Source: Propionibacteriaceae bacterium (GTDB lineage Bacteria; Actinomycetota; Actinomycetes; Propionibacteriales; Propionibacteriaceae). Taken from it: 8,837 bases of DNA. The notes beneath the pieces were generated by a model. That model had not been told where the DNA came from and made no database searches. It saw only the letters and a list, made by a program, of their open reading frames with translations. Positions within the stretch are counted from its first letter, which is position 1; each line of letters opens with the position of its first letter. The stretch is taken from the NCBI GenBank assembly GCA_003153855.1, contig PMBM01000204.1:1-8837 (forward strand), read 5' to 3'. Position numbers and translations under genes: made by a program. Below are positions 1 to 5,848 of this stretch, piece after piece.

Positions 1-1113
1 GGGGCGCGACCTAGCAGTGGCGGCTACCGCGACCGTCCCGAGAGCTCGGATCGTGGCCCGCGTACCGGCGGTGCGCATCGGGAGGAGAGGGCGCCGCGCG
101 CCGAGCGGTTCGTACGGACAGCTGAGCAGTCCGGCCCGCCGATGCCTCGTCAGGACCGCGGAGAGCGTGAGCCGCTGCCTCCGGGTGTCGGGCCCCGTGA
201 CAACGAGCCGGAGCTGCCGGAGATCGACCCTCGCGACGTACCGCGCAATGTGCGGGCTGAGCTGAAGAGCCTTCCGAAGGAGCTCGCCACCTTGGTAGGT
301 GCGCATCTCGTCGCTGCAGGGGAGCTCATCGAGATCAACCCGGAGCTGGCGTACGCGCACGCAGAGGCGGCGAAGCGGCGTGCTGCTCGTCTACCGATCG
401 CCCGTGAGGCACTGGCGGAGACTGCGTACGCGGCAGGTCACTACGACGTCGCGCTGACGGAGTTCCGTGCGCTGCGTCGGATGACGGGATCGCCGGACTA
501 CATCGCCGTCCTCGCGGACTGCGAACGCGCTCTCGGGCGCCCCGAGGCCGCGCTCAAGCTGGTGCGCGAAGGCGAGGAGTCCGTCAAGGACCCCGCACTG
601 CTCATCGAGCTGCGCATCGTCCAGGCCGGCGCCCGCGCCGACGCAGGACAGCAGGCAGAGGCGCTGCGACTCCTGTCGAACGAGATCGAGTCGCCCCGTG
701 GCGTGGTTCCGAAGCCGGCCCAGGCCAGGCTGCGGTACGCGTACGCCGCGCTGCTCCTCGAGCAGGGCGATCGGGACGCAGCCATGGAGTGGTTCACGGC
801 GGCTGCGCGGATCGATCCCGACGGTACGGACGCCGCCGATCGTCTCGACGAGCTGAACGGGTTCGTCCTCATCACCGATTTCGACGACGACGAGGATGAG
901 GAGACCGACGAGGTCACCGGAGACGAGTCGGACGACGAGGAGCTCGAGGAGGACTCCGACGACACTGAGGACTCCGACGAACCCGAGGACTCGGACGAGT
1001 CTGAGGGCTCGGACGACTCCGATCCGCCCTCGGAGGAAGGCGACATCACCGACGTGCTGCAGGAGATCGACGCGGCTGCGGTAGAGGAGCCGTCCGCGGA
1101 GGCTGATTCGTGA
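1..1113 (+). CDS. TPR-repeat protein with charged disordered ends (Rv1691-type), 5' end outside window
   Basis: The frame is open from base 1 to the TGA at 1111-1113 (370 codons in the window), so the true start lies upstream. The ATG at 142 has no Shine-Dalgarno sequence, and the 47 codons before it read as a low-complexity Arg/Gly/Ser/Glu stretch, typical of the disordered N-terminus of this actinobacterial family (family knowledge). The core (about window residues 80-290) is alpha-helical with TPR-like units around 135-160, 165-190 and 245-275. These contain motifs such as YAAGHYDVAL, ALGRPEAALKL and LLEQGDRDAAMEWF. From about residue 293 the chain becomes an Asp/Glu/Ser tail of some 55 residues, ending in a short helix. 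Function is unknown; TPRs suggest protein-protein contacts, and no enzyme motif is visible. The stop overlaps the next start by 4 nt (GTGA), implying translational coupling. It matches the gene upstream of the HAD phosphatase in the mycobacterial locus. Confidence 0.85.
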   Translation, partial: GARPSSGGYRDRPESSDRGPRTGGAHREERAPRAERFVRTAEQSGPPMPRQDRGEREPLPPGVGPRDNEPELPEIDPRDVPRNVRAELKSLPKELATLVGAHLVAAGELIEINPELAYAHAEAAKRRAARLPIAREALAETAYAAGHYDVALTEFRALRRMTGSPDYIAVLADCERALGRPEAALKLVREGEESVKDPALLIELRIVQAGARADAGQQAEALRLLSNEIESPRGVVPKPAQARLRYAYAALLLEQGDRDAAMEWFTAAARIDPDGTDAADRLDELNGFVLITDFDDDEDEETDEVTGDESDDEELEEDSDDTEDSDEPEDSDESEGSDDSDPPSEEGDITDVLQEIDAAAVEEPSAEADS

Positions 1114-2009
1114 CGGCGGTGATCGACGCGTACGACGCGGCGCTGTTCGATCTCGACGGGGTGATCTACCTCGGCCCCCATGCCGTACCGGGTGTTGCCG
1201 AGGCGATCACTGCGCTGCGGGAGCGTGGCGTGAAGCTGGGCTTCGTCACGAACAACGCCGCGCGGTCGCCGCAGGCGGTCGCCGAGCACCTTCAGGAGCT
1301 CGGGATCGACGCGACCTCCGACGACGTCGTCACGAGCGCCCAGGCGGTGGCGCGGCTGATGGCCGCGGCTCTGCCGGCCGGGGCTCCCGTCCTGGTTGCC
1401 GGTACGCCGGCGCTGCTGGCGGAGATCCAGGCCGTCGGGCTGGCGCCTGTGGCCTCGTCGAAGGACCATCCGGCCGCGGTCGTGGTCGGGTACGCGCCAC
1501 AGCTCACGTGGGCGGACCTCAACGACGCCTCCTTCGCCGTACAGGCGGGTGCGGTCTGGTACGGGTGCAACCCCGACCGGACACGGCCGCAGGTGGAGGG
1601 GCAGGCCATCGGTCTGGGCGCCATGCTCGACGCGATGCGCGTGACGATGCCCGAGCAAGAGCCGATCCTGGCGGGCAAGCCTCGACGCCCACTGCTCGAC
1701 GAGACGCTGCGCCGTCTCGGAGCGAAACATCCGATCTTCGTCGGGGACCGTCTGGACACCGACATCGAGGGCGCGCACGTGGTCGGCATCGACTCCCTGT
1801 TCGTCCTGTCGGGGTCCCACGGGGTCGACGAGCTGCTCGCCGCACCACCGGAACAGCGCCCCACGTACATGGCGGCTGACATCTCCGGGCTGCTGCGACC
1901 GGCCGTGGGTACGGGTGATGGACCGCTCGACGATCTGTGGCGCTCGGCGCTCGCGGCCTGGCGCGAAGCAGGCCCTCGCGGGACGGACCAAGAAACCAGG
2001 CAGCCCTAA
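1110..2009 (+). CDS. HAD-superfamily IIA phosphatase, Rv1692/NagD type (probable glycerol-3-phosphate phosphatase)
   Basis: This 299-aa protein starts at GTG 1110, with a strong GGAGG at 1098-1102 placed 7 nt before it. All four HAD motifs are seen. Motif I is FDLDGVIY, with nucleophile D14 and acid/base D16. Motif II is VTNN (T47-N49). Motif III is K190 in LAGKP. Motif IV is GDRLDTDI (G212, D213, D216, D218), whose acidic residues bind Mg2+. The long insert between motifs II and III is the C2-type cap of subfamily IIA. M. tuberculosis Rv1692, in the same genomic position, was shown to dephosphorylate glycerol 3-phosphate during recycling of phospholipid head groups. I infer the same reaction from synteny and fold; substrate choice cannot be read from the motifs, and 4-nitrophenylphosphatase/NagD-like activity is the alternative. 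It is a soluble cytoplasmic enzyme. It lies 39 nt before bioY, the longest gap in the run. Confidence 0.9.
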   Translation: MTAVIDAYDAALFDLDGVIYLGPHAVPGVAEAITALRERGVKLGFVTNNAARSPQAVAEHLQELGIDATSDDVVTSAQAVARLMAAALPAGAPVLVAGTPALLAEIQAVGLAPVASSKDHPAAVVVGYAPQLTWADLNDASFAVQAGAVWYGCNPDRTRPQVEGQAIGLGAMLDAMRVTMPEQEPILAGKPRRPLLDETLRRLGAKHPIFVGDRLDTDIEGAHVVGIDSLFVLSGSHGVDELLAAPPEQRPTYMAADISGLLRPAVGTGDGPLDDLWRSALAAWREAGPRGTDQETRQP

Positions 2010-2011
2010 CG

Positions 2012-2017
2012 TAGGCT
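2012..2017 (+). promoter_or_regulatory. Possible -10 hexamer (TAGGCT) for the bioYMN cassette
   Basis: TAGGCT fits the actinobacterial TANNNT -10 pattern and is identical to the hexamer in front of pyrG. It sits in the only real gap of the run and would give a leader of about 24 nt containing the bioY ribosome site. No convincing -35 element is seen 16-19 nt upstream. The hexamer forms part of a short inverted repeat CCTA-ACG-TAGG (2005-2015) that also covers the stop codon of the HAD gene. That could be operator-like but is too short to assign to a regulator. Confidence 0.35.
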
Positions 2018-2038
2018 TCTGCCGTTCGTCCGCCGATC

Positions 2039-2043
2039 AGGAG
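2039..2043 (+). promoter_or_regulatory. Ribosome binding site of bioY
   Basis: AGGAG ends 5 nt before the ATG at 2049. It fixes the start of bioY. It is one of the few strong Shine-Dalgarno sites here, because most downstream genes are coupled or look leaderless, so bioY can begin translation independently. Confidence 0.8.
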
Positions 2044-2048
2044 ACTCC

Positions 2049-2639
2049 ATGAGGACACGTACCGCGACCACCGACCTGGCCCTCGTGGCCGTCTTCGCCG
2101 CGCTGGTCGCCGCCTGCACCCTGGTGCCGGCGATCCCCGTCGGCATCGGCGTCCCGATCACGCTGCAGACGCTCGGCGTCATGCTGGCCGGGCTCGTCCT
2201 CGGACCGCTGCGCGGCTTCCTGGCTGTCCTGCTGTACGTGGCGGTCGGTCTGGCAGGCCTCCCGGTCTTCGCGCAGGGTGGCGCCGGCCTGGCGAACCTC
2301 GTGAAGCCGTCGGCCGGCTACCTGCTCGCGTTCCCGTTGGGCGCGCTCGTGACGGGCGCCATTGCCGTGTGGACCCGCAACCTCAAGGTGTGGCGGCCAC
2401 TCACGCTGGCGCTCAGCGCGATCGTGGGCGGCATCCTCGTCGTACACCCCCTCGGCATCCTCGGCCTGATGGTGAACGCGAAGCTGTCCCTCGCCAAGGC
2501 ATTCGGTGTGGACCTCGTCTTCCTGCCCGGAGACCTCGCGAAGGTCGCCATCGCCACCGCCGTCGCGGCTGTCGTCCACAAGGCGTTCCCCGTGCTGCTG
2601 GCCGCTCGCCCGCGGCCCGTACCGGCACCCTCGCAGTGA
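2049..2639 (+). CDS. bioY: Biotin ECF transporter substrate-binding S component BioY
   Basis: This is an integral membrane protein of 196 aa, the usual BioY length, with about six hydrophobic helices (near residues 9-26, 40-52, 54-72, 88-106, 117-140 and 158-178). BioY hallmarks are seen: VPITLQTLGVML at 36-47, GPLRGFLAVLLYVAVGLAG at 52-70, PSAGYLLAFPLGA at 87-99 and FLPGDLAK at 158-165. In the family BioY binds biotin with high affinity in the membrane and, with the BioM ATPase and BioN transmembrane subunit, forms a dedicated energy-coupling-factor importer. Here bioM and bioN follow directly, so this is a complete dedicated (group I) system rather than a solitary BioY. The stop overlaps the bioM GTG by 4 nt (GTGA). 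The C-terminal 15 residues are Pro/Arg-rich and probably cytoplasmic. A biotin repressor site such as that of BioQ was not recognised upstream. Confidence 0.95.
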   Translation: MRTRTATTDLALVAVFAALVAACTLVPAIPVGIGVPITLQTLGVMLAGLVLGPLRGFLAVLLYVAVGLAGLPVFAQGGAGLANLVKPSAGYLLAFPLGALVTGAIAVWTRNLKVWRPLTLALSAIVGGILVVHPLGILGLMVNAKLSLAKAFGVDLVFLPGDLAKVAIATAVAAVVHKAFPVLLAARPRPVPAPSQ

Positions 2640-3331
2640 TCGAGCTGCGCGAGGTCGGGGTCACGGTCCCGGGAGCGGCGCCTGGCATCGCACCTCGCGC
2701 GCTTCTCGCGGACGTCACGCTGACCCTCTCCGAGCAGCGGATCGCCGTCATCGGCGCGAACGGCTCCGGCAAGTCCACTTTGCTGCGACTGCTCAACGGC
2801 CTCATCCTCCCTAGCCAGGGCCAGGTCTGTGTCGATGGTCTCGACACCGCGAGGGACGGCAGTGCCGTACGCCGCCGCGTCGGCTTCGTGTTCACCGACC
2901 CGCTCGCGCAGCTCGTCATGCCGACGCCGATCGAGGACGTCGAGCTGAGCCTGCGCCGCACGGTGCCGCGCGCCGAACGTCGGGCAAGGGCAGCCGCGCT
3001 GCTGGACGCGTACGGGCTGGGACACCTCCAGCACTCCAGCGTGTACGACCTGTCCGGCGGCGAGCGTCAGCTGGTCGCGCTGGTGAGCGTCCTGGCTGTC
3101 GAGCCACACGTCGTCGTCGCCGACGAGCCGACGACCCTGCTCGACCTGCGCAACCGCAACCGCATCCGCGACGAGCTCGCACGCCTCGACCAGCAGCTGG
3201 TCGTCGCGACGCACGACCTCGAGCTCGCCCAGGACGCCGAGCGCGTACTGGTCGTCGAGGGCGGCCGGATCGTGGCCGACGGTCCTCCGGACACCGCCAT
3301 CGCCGCGTACGTCGAGCTGGTCCAGAGATGA
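2636..3331 (+). CDS. bioM: Biotin ECF transporter ATP-binding subunit BioM (CbiO/EcfA family)
   Basis: This 231-aa ABC ATPase starts at GTG 2636 inside the bioY stop (GTGA). The reading frame is open farther upstream, but that part is antiparallel noise over bioY, and the family N-terminus MIELREVGV begins here. Motifs: Walker A GANGSGKST (40-48), signature LSGGERQ (139-145), Walker B VVVADEP with D163 and catalytic E164, D-loop LLD (168-170), and switch H193 in ATHD. The Q-loop region reads FVFTDPLAQ. The position that is Gln in the common FQNP form of CbiO/EcfA proteins is T87, and a Gln follows at 92. The protein hydrolyses ATP at the inner face of the membrane to drive BioY/BioN. It is shorter than many EcfA proteins (about 280 aa), as usual for dedicated BioM. 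The stop overlaps bioN by 4 nt (ATGA). Confidence 0.95.
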   Translation: MIELREVGVTVPGAAPGIAPRALLADVTLTLSEQRIAVIGANGSGKSTLLRLLNGLILPSQGQVCVDGLDTARDGSAVRRRVGFVFTDPLAQLVMPTPIEDVELSLRRTVPRAERRARAAALLDAYGLGHLQHSSVYDLSGGERQLVALVSVLAVEPHVVVADEPTTLLDLRNRNRIRDELARLDQQLVVATHDLELAQDAERVLVVEGGRIVADGPPDTAIAAYVELVQR

Positions 3332-3981
3332 AGGCCGGCAACGAGCTGTTCGGCACCTACCAGCCAGCCGGGAGCCGCCTCGAGGCCCTGTCCGTCGGCT
3401 GGAAGTACGTCCTCCTGCTGGCGCTGACCATCCCCGCCATCGCCGCGGGGCGCTGGTGGTTCTCCCTGGCGTCCATCGTCGTGACGATCGTGATCCTCGT
3501 CGCGGCTCGCGTCGGCGTCCGCCGCGCCGCAGGCCTCAGCATCGGGATGGTCGTGGTCTGCGCCCTGGTCGTCGCCGTCCAGGCTCTCGCGGGACATGTC
3601 GTGACGGGGGTCGTCGTCGTCGAGAACCTCGTCCTTGCCCTGTACGCGACGCGGGTGCTGACCCTCACGACGCCGATCCCCGAACTGGTCGACGGCATCG
3701 CCATCGCGTGCCGTCCGCTCCGGTTCTTCCGCGTCGACCCGGAGCGCATCGCGCTTGCCGTGGCCGTGATGGTGCGCAGCCTGCCCCACCTCCTGGGCGC
3801 TTTCGACGAGGTGCGCGAGGCGGCCACCGCCCGGGGCATCCGCCGCAACCCCGTCGCGTACGTCGCCCCCGTCGTGGTCCGCGCCGTCGCGTACGCCCAC
3901 GCCACCGGGGACGCGCTCGCGGCCAGAGGCCTGGGCGAGGACGATCTCGCGATGTCCACGGACACTACGATGGCGCCGTGA
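3328..3981 (+). CDS. bioN: Biotin ECF transporter transmembrane coupling protein BioN (EcfT/CbiQ family)
   Basis: This 217-aa membrane protein starts at ATG 3328, overlapping the bioM stop. Hydrophobic segments lie near residues 26-40, 44-62, 68-89 and 94-113, with a further one near 175-192. The two Ala-Arg-Gly motifs that define EcfT proteins are present: A168-R169-G170 in EAATARGIRR and A199-R200-G201 in ALAARGLG. In this family these arginines sit on coupling helices that contact the ATPase. BioN links ATP hydrolysis by BioM to toppling of BioY in the membrane. The conserved region ends about residue 203; the last 14 residues (EDDLAMSTDTTMAP) look like a low-conservation tail. That tail is also where the DNA carries a possible -10 element for the next gene. 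Confidence 0.94.
   Translation: MKAGNELFGTYQPAGSRLEALSVGWKYVLLLALTIPAIAAGRWWFSLASIVVTIVILVAARVGVRRAAGLSIGMVVVCALVVAVQALAGHVVTGVVVVENLVLALYATRVLTLTTPIPELVDGIAIACRPLRFFRVDPERIALAVAVMVRSLPHLLGAFDEVREAATARGIRRNPVAYVAPVVVRAVAYAHATGDALAARGLGEDDLAMSTDTTMAP
3966..3971 (+). promoter_or_regulatory. Possible -10 hexamer (TACGAT) inside the end of bioN, leaderless geometry
   Basis: TACGAT matches TANNNT, and its last base is 7 nt before the G of the GTG at 3978. That is the spacing at which transcription would begin on the start codon itself. No Shine-Dalgarno sequence is present before 3978, which agrees with a leaderless start, although 4-nt coupling to bioN could also explain it. No clear -35 is seen. 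The same hexamer at the same distance precedes the minus-strand gene at 8579. Confidence 0.4.
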
Positions 3982-4190
3982 CCGAGCAACCGCCCGTCAC
4001 GGGCCGAGACGACATCGACACCGCCTGCCGCGACGTCGCCGATCTCAGCGACGTGGCGATCACCGAGCACGTCGACCGGCTGACGCGCGCCCACGAGGTC
4101 GTCTCCAGCGCGCTCGCGAACGTCCCTCTCGTGGCGCTGCCCAAGCCAGGCGGACCGATCGAACCCCAGCTGCCCCAGCCCGGTCGGTGA
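3978..4190 (+). CDS. Small conserved hypothetical protein in the Rv1693 position
   Basis: This 70-aa acidic, soluble protein runs from GTG 3978 (overlapping the bioN stop as GTGA) to TGA 4188-4190, 1 nt before the tlyA start. Residues about 10-47 (from DDIDTACRDVADL to SSALANV) look like one or two amphipathic helices, and a Pro-rich tail follows. No signal peptide, membrane segment or known motif is visible. Its reality is supported by tight packing between two firm genes in the same direction and by the presence of a similarly small gene (Rv1693) directly before tlyA in mycobacteria. Function is unknown. The frame continues upstream of 3978, but that part lies antisense-like over bioN and is rejected. 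Confidence 0.7.
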   Translation: MTEQPPVTGRDDIDTACRDVADLSDVAITEHVDRLTRAHEVVSSALANVPLVALPKPGGPIEPQLPQPGR

Positions 4191-4191
4191 C

Positions 4192-4917
4192 GTGCGCCTC
4201 GACCAGGCACTCGTGAGCCGTGGCCTTGCCCGGTCGCGGCAGCACGCGAGCGAGCTGATCCGTTCGGGTCAGGTGACCGTCGACGGCGTGGCGGCCGTCA
4301 AGCCGTCCCTCCCGGTCGATGACACGGCCCAGCTCGACGCACCACTCGACATGTACGTGGGACGCGCGGCCCACAAGCTCCTGGGTGCGCTGGCCGACTC
4401 GGCGACGACGGTCCGCGGCCGTGCCCTCGATGCCGGCGCCTCGACCGGGGGCTTCACGCAGGTGCTGCTCGAGGCCGGAGCCGAGCGGGTGTACGCGGTC
4501 GACGTGGGGCACGACCAGCTCGCGGCGGCCGTGCGCACGGACCCGCGCGTCGTCGTCCACGAGGGCACCAACCTGCGCGACCTGACGCTCGAGCTCCTGG
4601 AGGACGAGCCCCTGGACCTCGTCGTCGCGGACGTGTCCTTCATCTCGCTGCGGCTCCTCGTCGGGCCTCTGCTCAACGTGCTCCGCGCCGACGGCGTGGC
4701 GTTGCTCATGGTCAAGCCGCAGTTCGAGGTCGGCAGGGAGCGGCTCGGGTCCGGTGGTGTCGTCCGTGACGAGAAGGACCGGGTCGCCGCCGTCGACGGG
4801 GTGGCACACGCGGCCGAGGCCCACGGCTGGTCGGAGGACTGGCGCGGTCCGTCGAGGCTTCCCGGGCCCGCTGGAAACGTCGAGTACTTCCTTCGTCTGC
4901 GTAGAGCGGGACACTAG
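4192..4917 (+). CDS. tlyA: TlyA family rRNA (cytidine-2'-O)-methyltransferase, short form
   Basis: This 241-aa protein starts at GTG 4192, one base after the previous stop, with no Shine-Dalgarno, so translation is probably coupled. An N-terminal S4 RNA-binding domain spans residues about 1-60 (LDQALVSRGLARSRQHASEL). It is followed by an FtsJ-like Rossmann methyltransferase with the SAM loop DAGASTGGFT at 80-89. The K-D-K-E catalytic set is present as K62 (AHKLLGAL), D147 (VADVSF), K175 (MVKPQFE) and E231 (GNVEYF). TlyA 2'-O-methylates C1920 of 23S rRNA, and in the long form also C1409 of 16S rRNA, which sensitises ribosomes to capreomycin and viomycin. M. tuberculosis TlyA is 268 aa with about two dozen residues after GNVEYFLWLR. 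Here the chain stops ten residues after E231, at RRAGH, and the N-terminus is a few residues shorter. That resembles the short TlyA(I) type. Haemolysin annotation of this family is historical. Confidence 0.93.
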   Translation: MRLDQALVSRGLARSRQHASELIRSGQVTVDGVAAVKPSLPVDDTAQLDAPLDMYVGRAAHKLLGALADSATTVRGRALDAGASTGGFTQVLLEAGAERVYAVDVGHDQLAAAVRTDPRVVVHEGTNLRDLTLELLEDEPLDLVVADVSFISLRLLVGPLLNVLRADGVALLMVKPQFEVGRERLGSGGVVRDEKDRVAAVDGVAHAAEAHGWSEDWRGPSRLPGPAGNVEYFLRLRRAGH

Positions 4918-4920
4918 GGT
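4915..4920 (+). promoter_or_regulatory. Possible -10 hexamer (TAGGGT) for nadK, leaderless geometry
   Basis: TAGGGT overlaps the tlyA stop codon and ends 8 nt before the ATG at 4928, which places a start site at or next to that ATG. There is no Shine-Dalgarno before nadK. TTCGTC, 17 nt upstream at 4892-4897, is a poor -35. It could drive nadK-recN-methyltransferase separately from the upstream genes. Confidence 0.4.
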
Positions 4921-4927
4921 TGTGGCC

Positions 4928-5848
4928 ATGACATCCCCCTCCAGCGTGCAGCGGGTGGTGGCTGTCCAGACGCACCTCGGCAGGCCCGAGGCGATCGCCG
5001 CCACGTGCGAGTTCGTGCGCTCCGTCACGGCCCACGGCCTCGTCGTCGCCGCCGAGACGGACGTCGCCAAGGCACTCCAGAGCTGCTCTCCCGGCATCGG
5101 CATCATCGACAAAGACGGCATCGACGGCCTCGAGGTGGTCGTCGTGTTCGGGGGCGACGGCACGATCCTCAAGTCGGCCGAGTGGGCTCTCACGAAGAAG
5201 GTCCCCGTTCTCGGCGTGAACCTTGGACACGTCGGCTTCCTCGCCGAGCTCGAGGTCAGCGACCTGCCGCGCATCGTCGACCAGGTGATCCGCCGTGACT
5301 ACGTCATCGAGAAGCGCCTCGTGATCTCGGTGGAGCTCCGGACCGACCCCGACGGCCCTGTGACCTGGCACTCGTTCGCCGTGAACGAGGTGTCGATCGA
5401 GAAGCTCTCGCGGCGTCGCATGATCGAGGTGCTGGCCCAGGTCGACGGCCTGCCGGTGTCGCGGTGGGGCTGCGACGGGCTCCTGGTATCCACCCCGACC
5501 GGCTCCACGGCGTACGCGTTCTCGGCCGGCGGCCCCGTGATGTGGCCGGAGCTGGAGGCGTTCCTCATGGTGCCGCTCAGCGCCCACGCGCTCTTCGCCC
5601 GTCCGCTCGTCCTCGGCCCCGAGAGCGAGGTCGTCGTCGACCTCGTCGGCGGCGAGGGTGCCGTGCTGTGGTGCGACGGGCGACGTACGGTCGACGCGCC
5701 TCTGGGGTCACGCGTCACGGTCCGGCGCCACGAGAACTACCTGCAGGTGGCGCGGCTCTCCGTGCAGCCGTTCACGAACCGCCTCGTCAAGAAGTTCGGG
5801 CTGAGCGTCGAGGGCTTCCGCACCCGCTACGGGCAGACCCTCAGCTGA
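4928..5848 (+). CDS. nadK: NAD kinase (ATP/polyphosphate type)
   Basis: This 306-aa enzyme phosphorylates NAD to NADP in the cytoplasm. It carries the family signatures: GGDGT at 75-79 (phosphate donor and metal), NLGHVGFL at 98-105, the NE pair N153-E154 (NAD binding), and CDGLLVSTPTGSTAYAFSAGGP-region residues 182-203 with TGSTAY at 191-196. The C-terminus KKFGLSVEGFRTRYGQ is typical of the actinobacterial form. Length agrees with the family (about 290-310 aa). Start choice: ATG 4928 is preferred because a TAGGGT hexamer fits a start of transcription there. GTG 4922, two codons earlier and in frame, is the alternative. The frame is open farther upstream only as a shadow of tlyA. The stop shares one base with the recN ATG (TGATG). 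Confidence 0.96.
   Translation: MTSPSSVQRVVAVQTHLGRPEAIAATCEFVRSVTAHGLVVAAETDVAKALQSCSPGIGIIDKDGIDGLEVVVVFGGDGTILKSAEWALTKKVPVLGVNLGHVGFLAELEVSDLPRIVDQVIRRDYVIEKRLVISVELRTDPDGPVTWHSFAVNEVSIEKLSRRRMIEVLAQVDGLPVSRWGCDGLLVSTPTGSTAYAFSAGGPVMWPELEAFLMVPLSAHALFARPLVLGPESEVVVDLVGGEGAVLWCDGRRTVDAPLGSRVTVRRHENYLQVARLSVQPFTNRLVKKFGLSVEGFRTRYGQTLS

Noticed and set aside
142..144. ATG 142 as the true start of the TPR protein
   Set aside because: There is no Shine-Dalgarno or -10 geometry, and the same frame continues to base 1 with family-typical composition.
17..265. Plus-strand open frame of 82 codons at the left edge
   Set aside because: It overlaps in another frame the disordered N-terminus of the TPR protein; it is Arg/Ser-rich noise and has no ribosome site.
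498..1991. Long minus-strand open frame (497 codons) over the TPR and HAD genes
   Set aside because: It is a shadow of GC-rich codon bias. The poly-Ser run is the antisense of the Asp/Glu tail, the rest has no motifs, and both plus-strand genes are firm.
2369..2635. N-terminal extension of bioM or a fusion upstream of 2636
   Set aside because: This segment lies over bioY in another frame and is His/Arg/Pro-rich noise; the ATPase family begins at MIELREV.
4060..5274. 404-codon minus-strand open frame over tlyA and nadK
   Set aside because: It has no recognisable domain and a composition typical of antisense frames in GC-rich DNA; both sense genes carry complete catalytic motifs.
5464..5847. 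Long upstream extension of recN
   Set aside because: It overlaps nadK in another frame and is Arg/Pro-rich; RecN homologues begin at MLVELRI.
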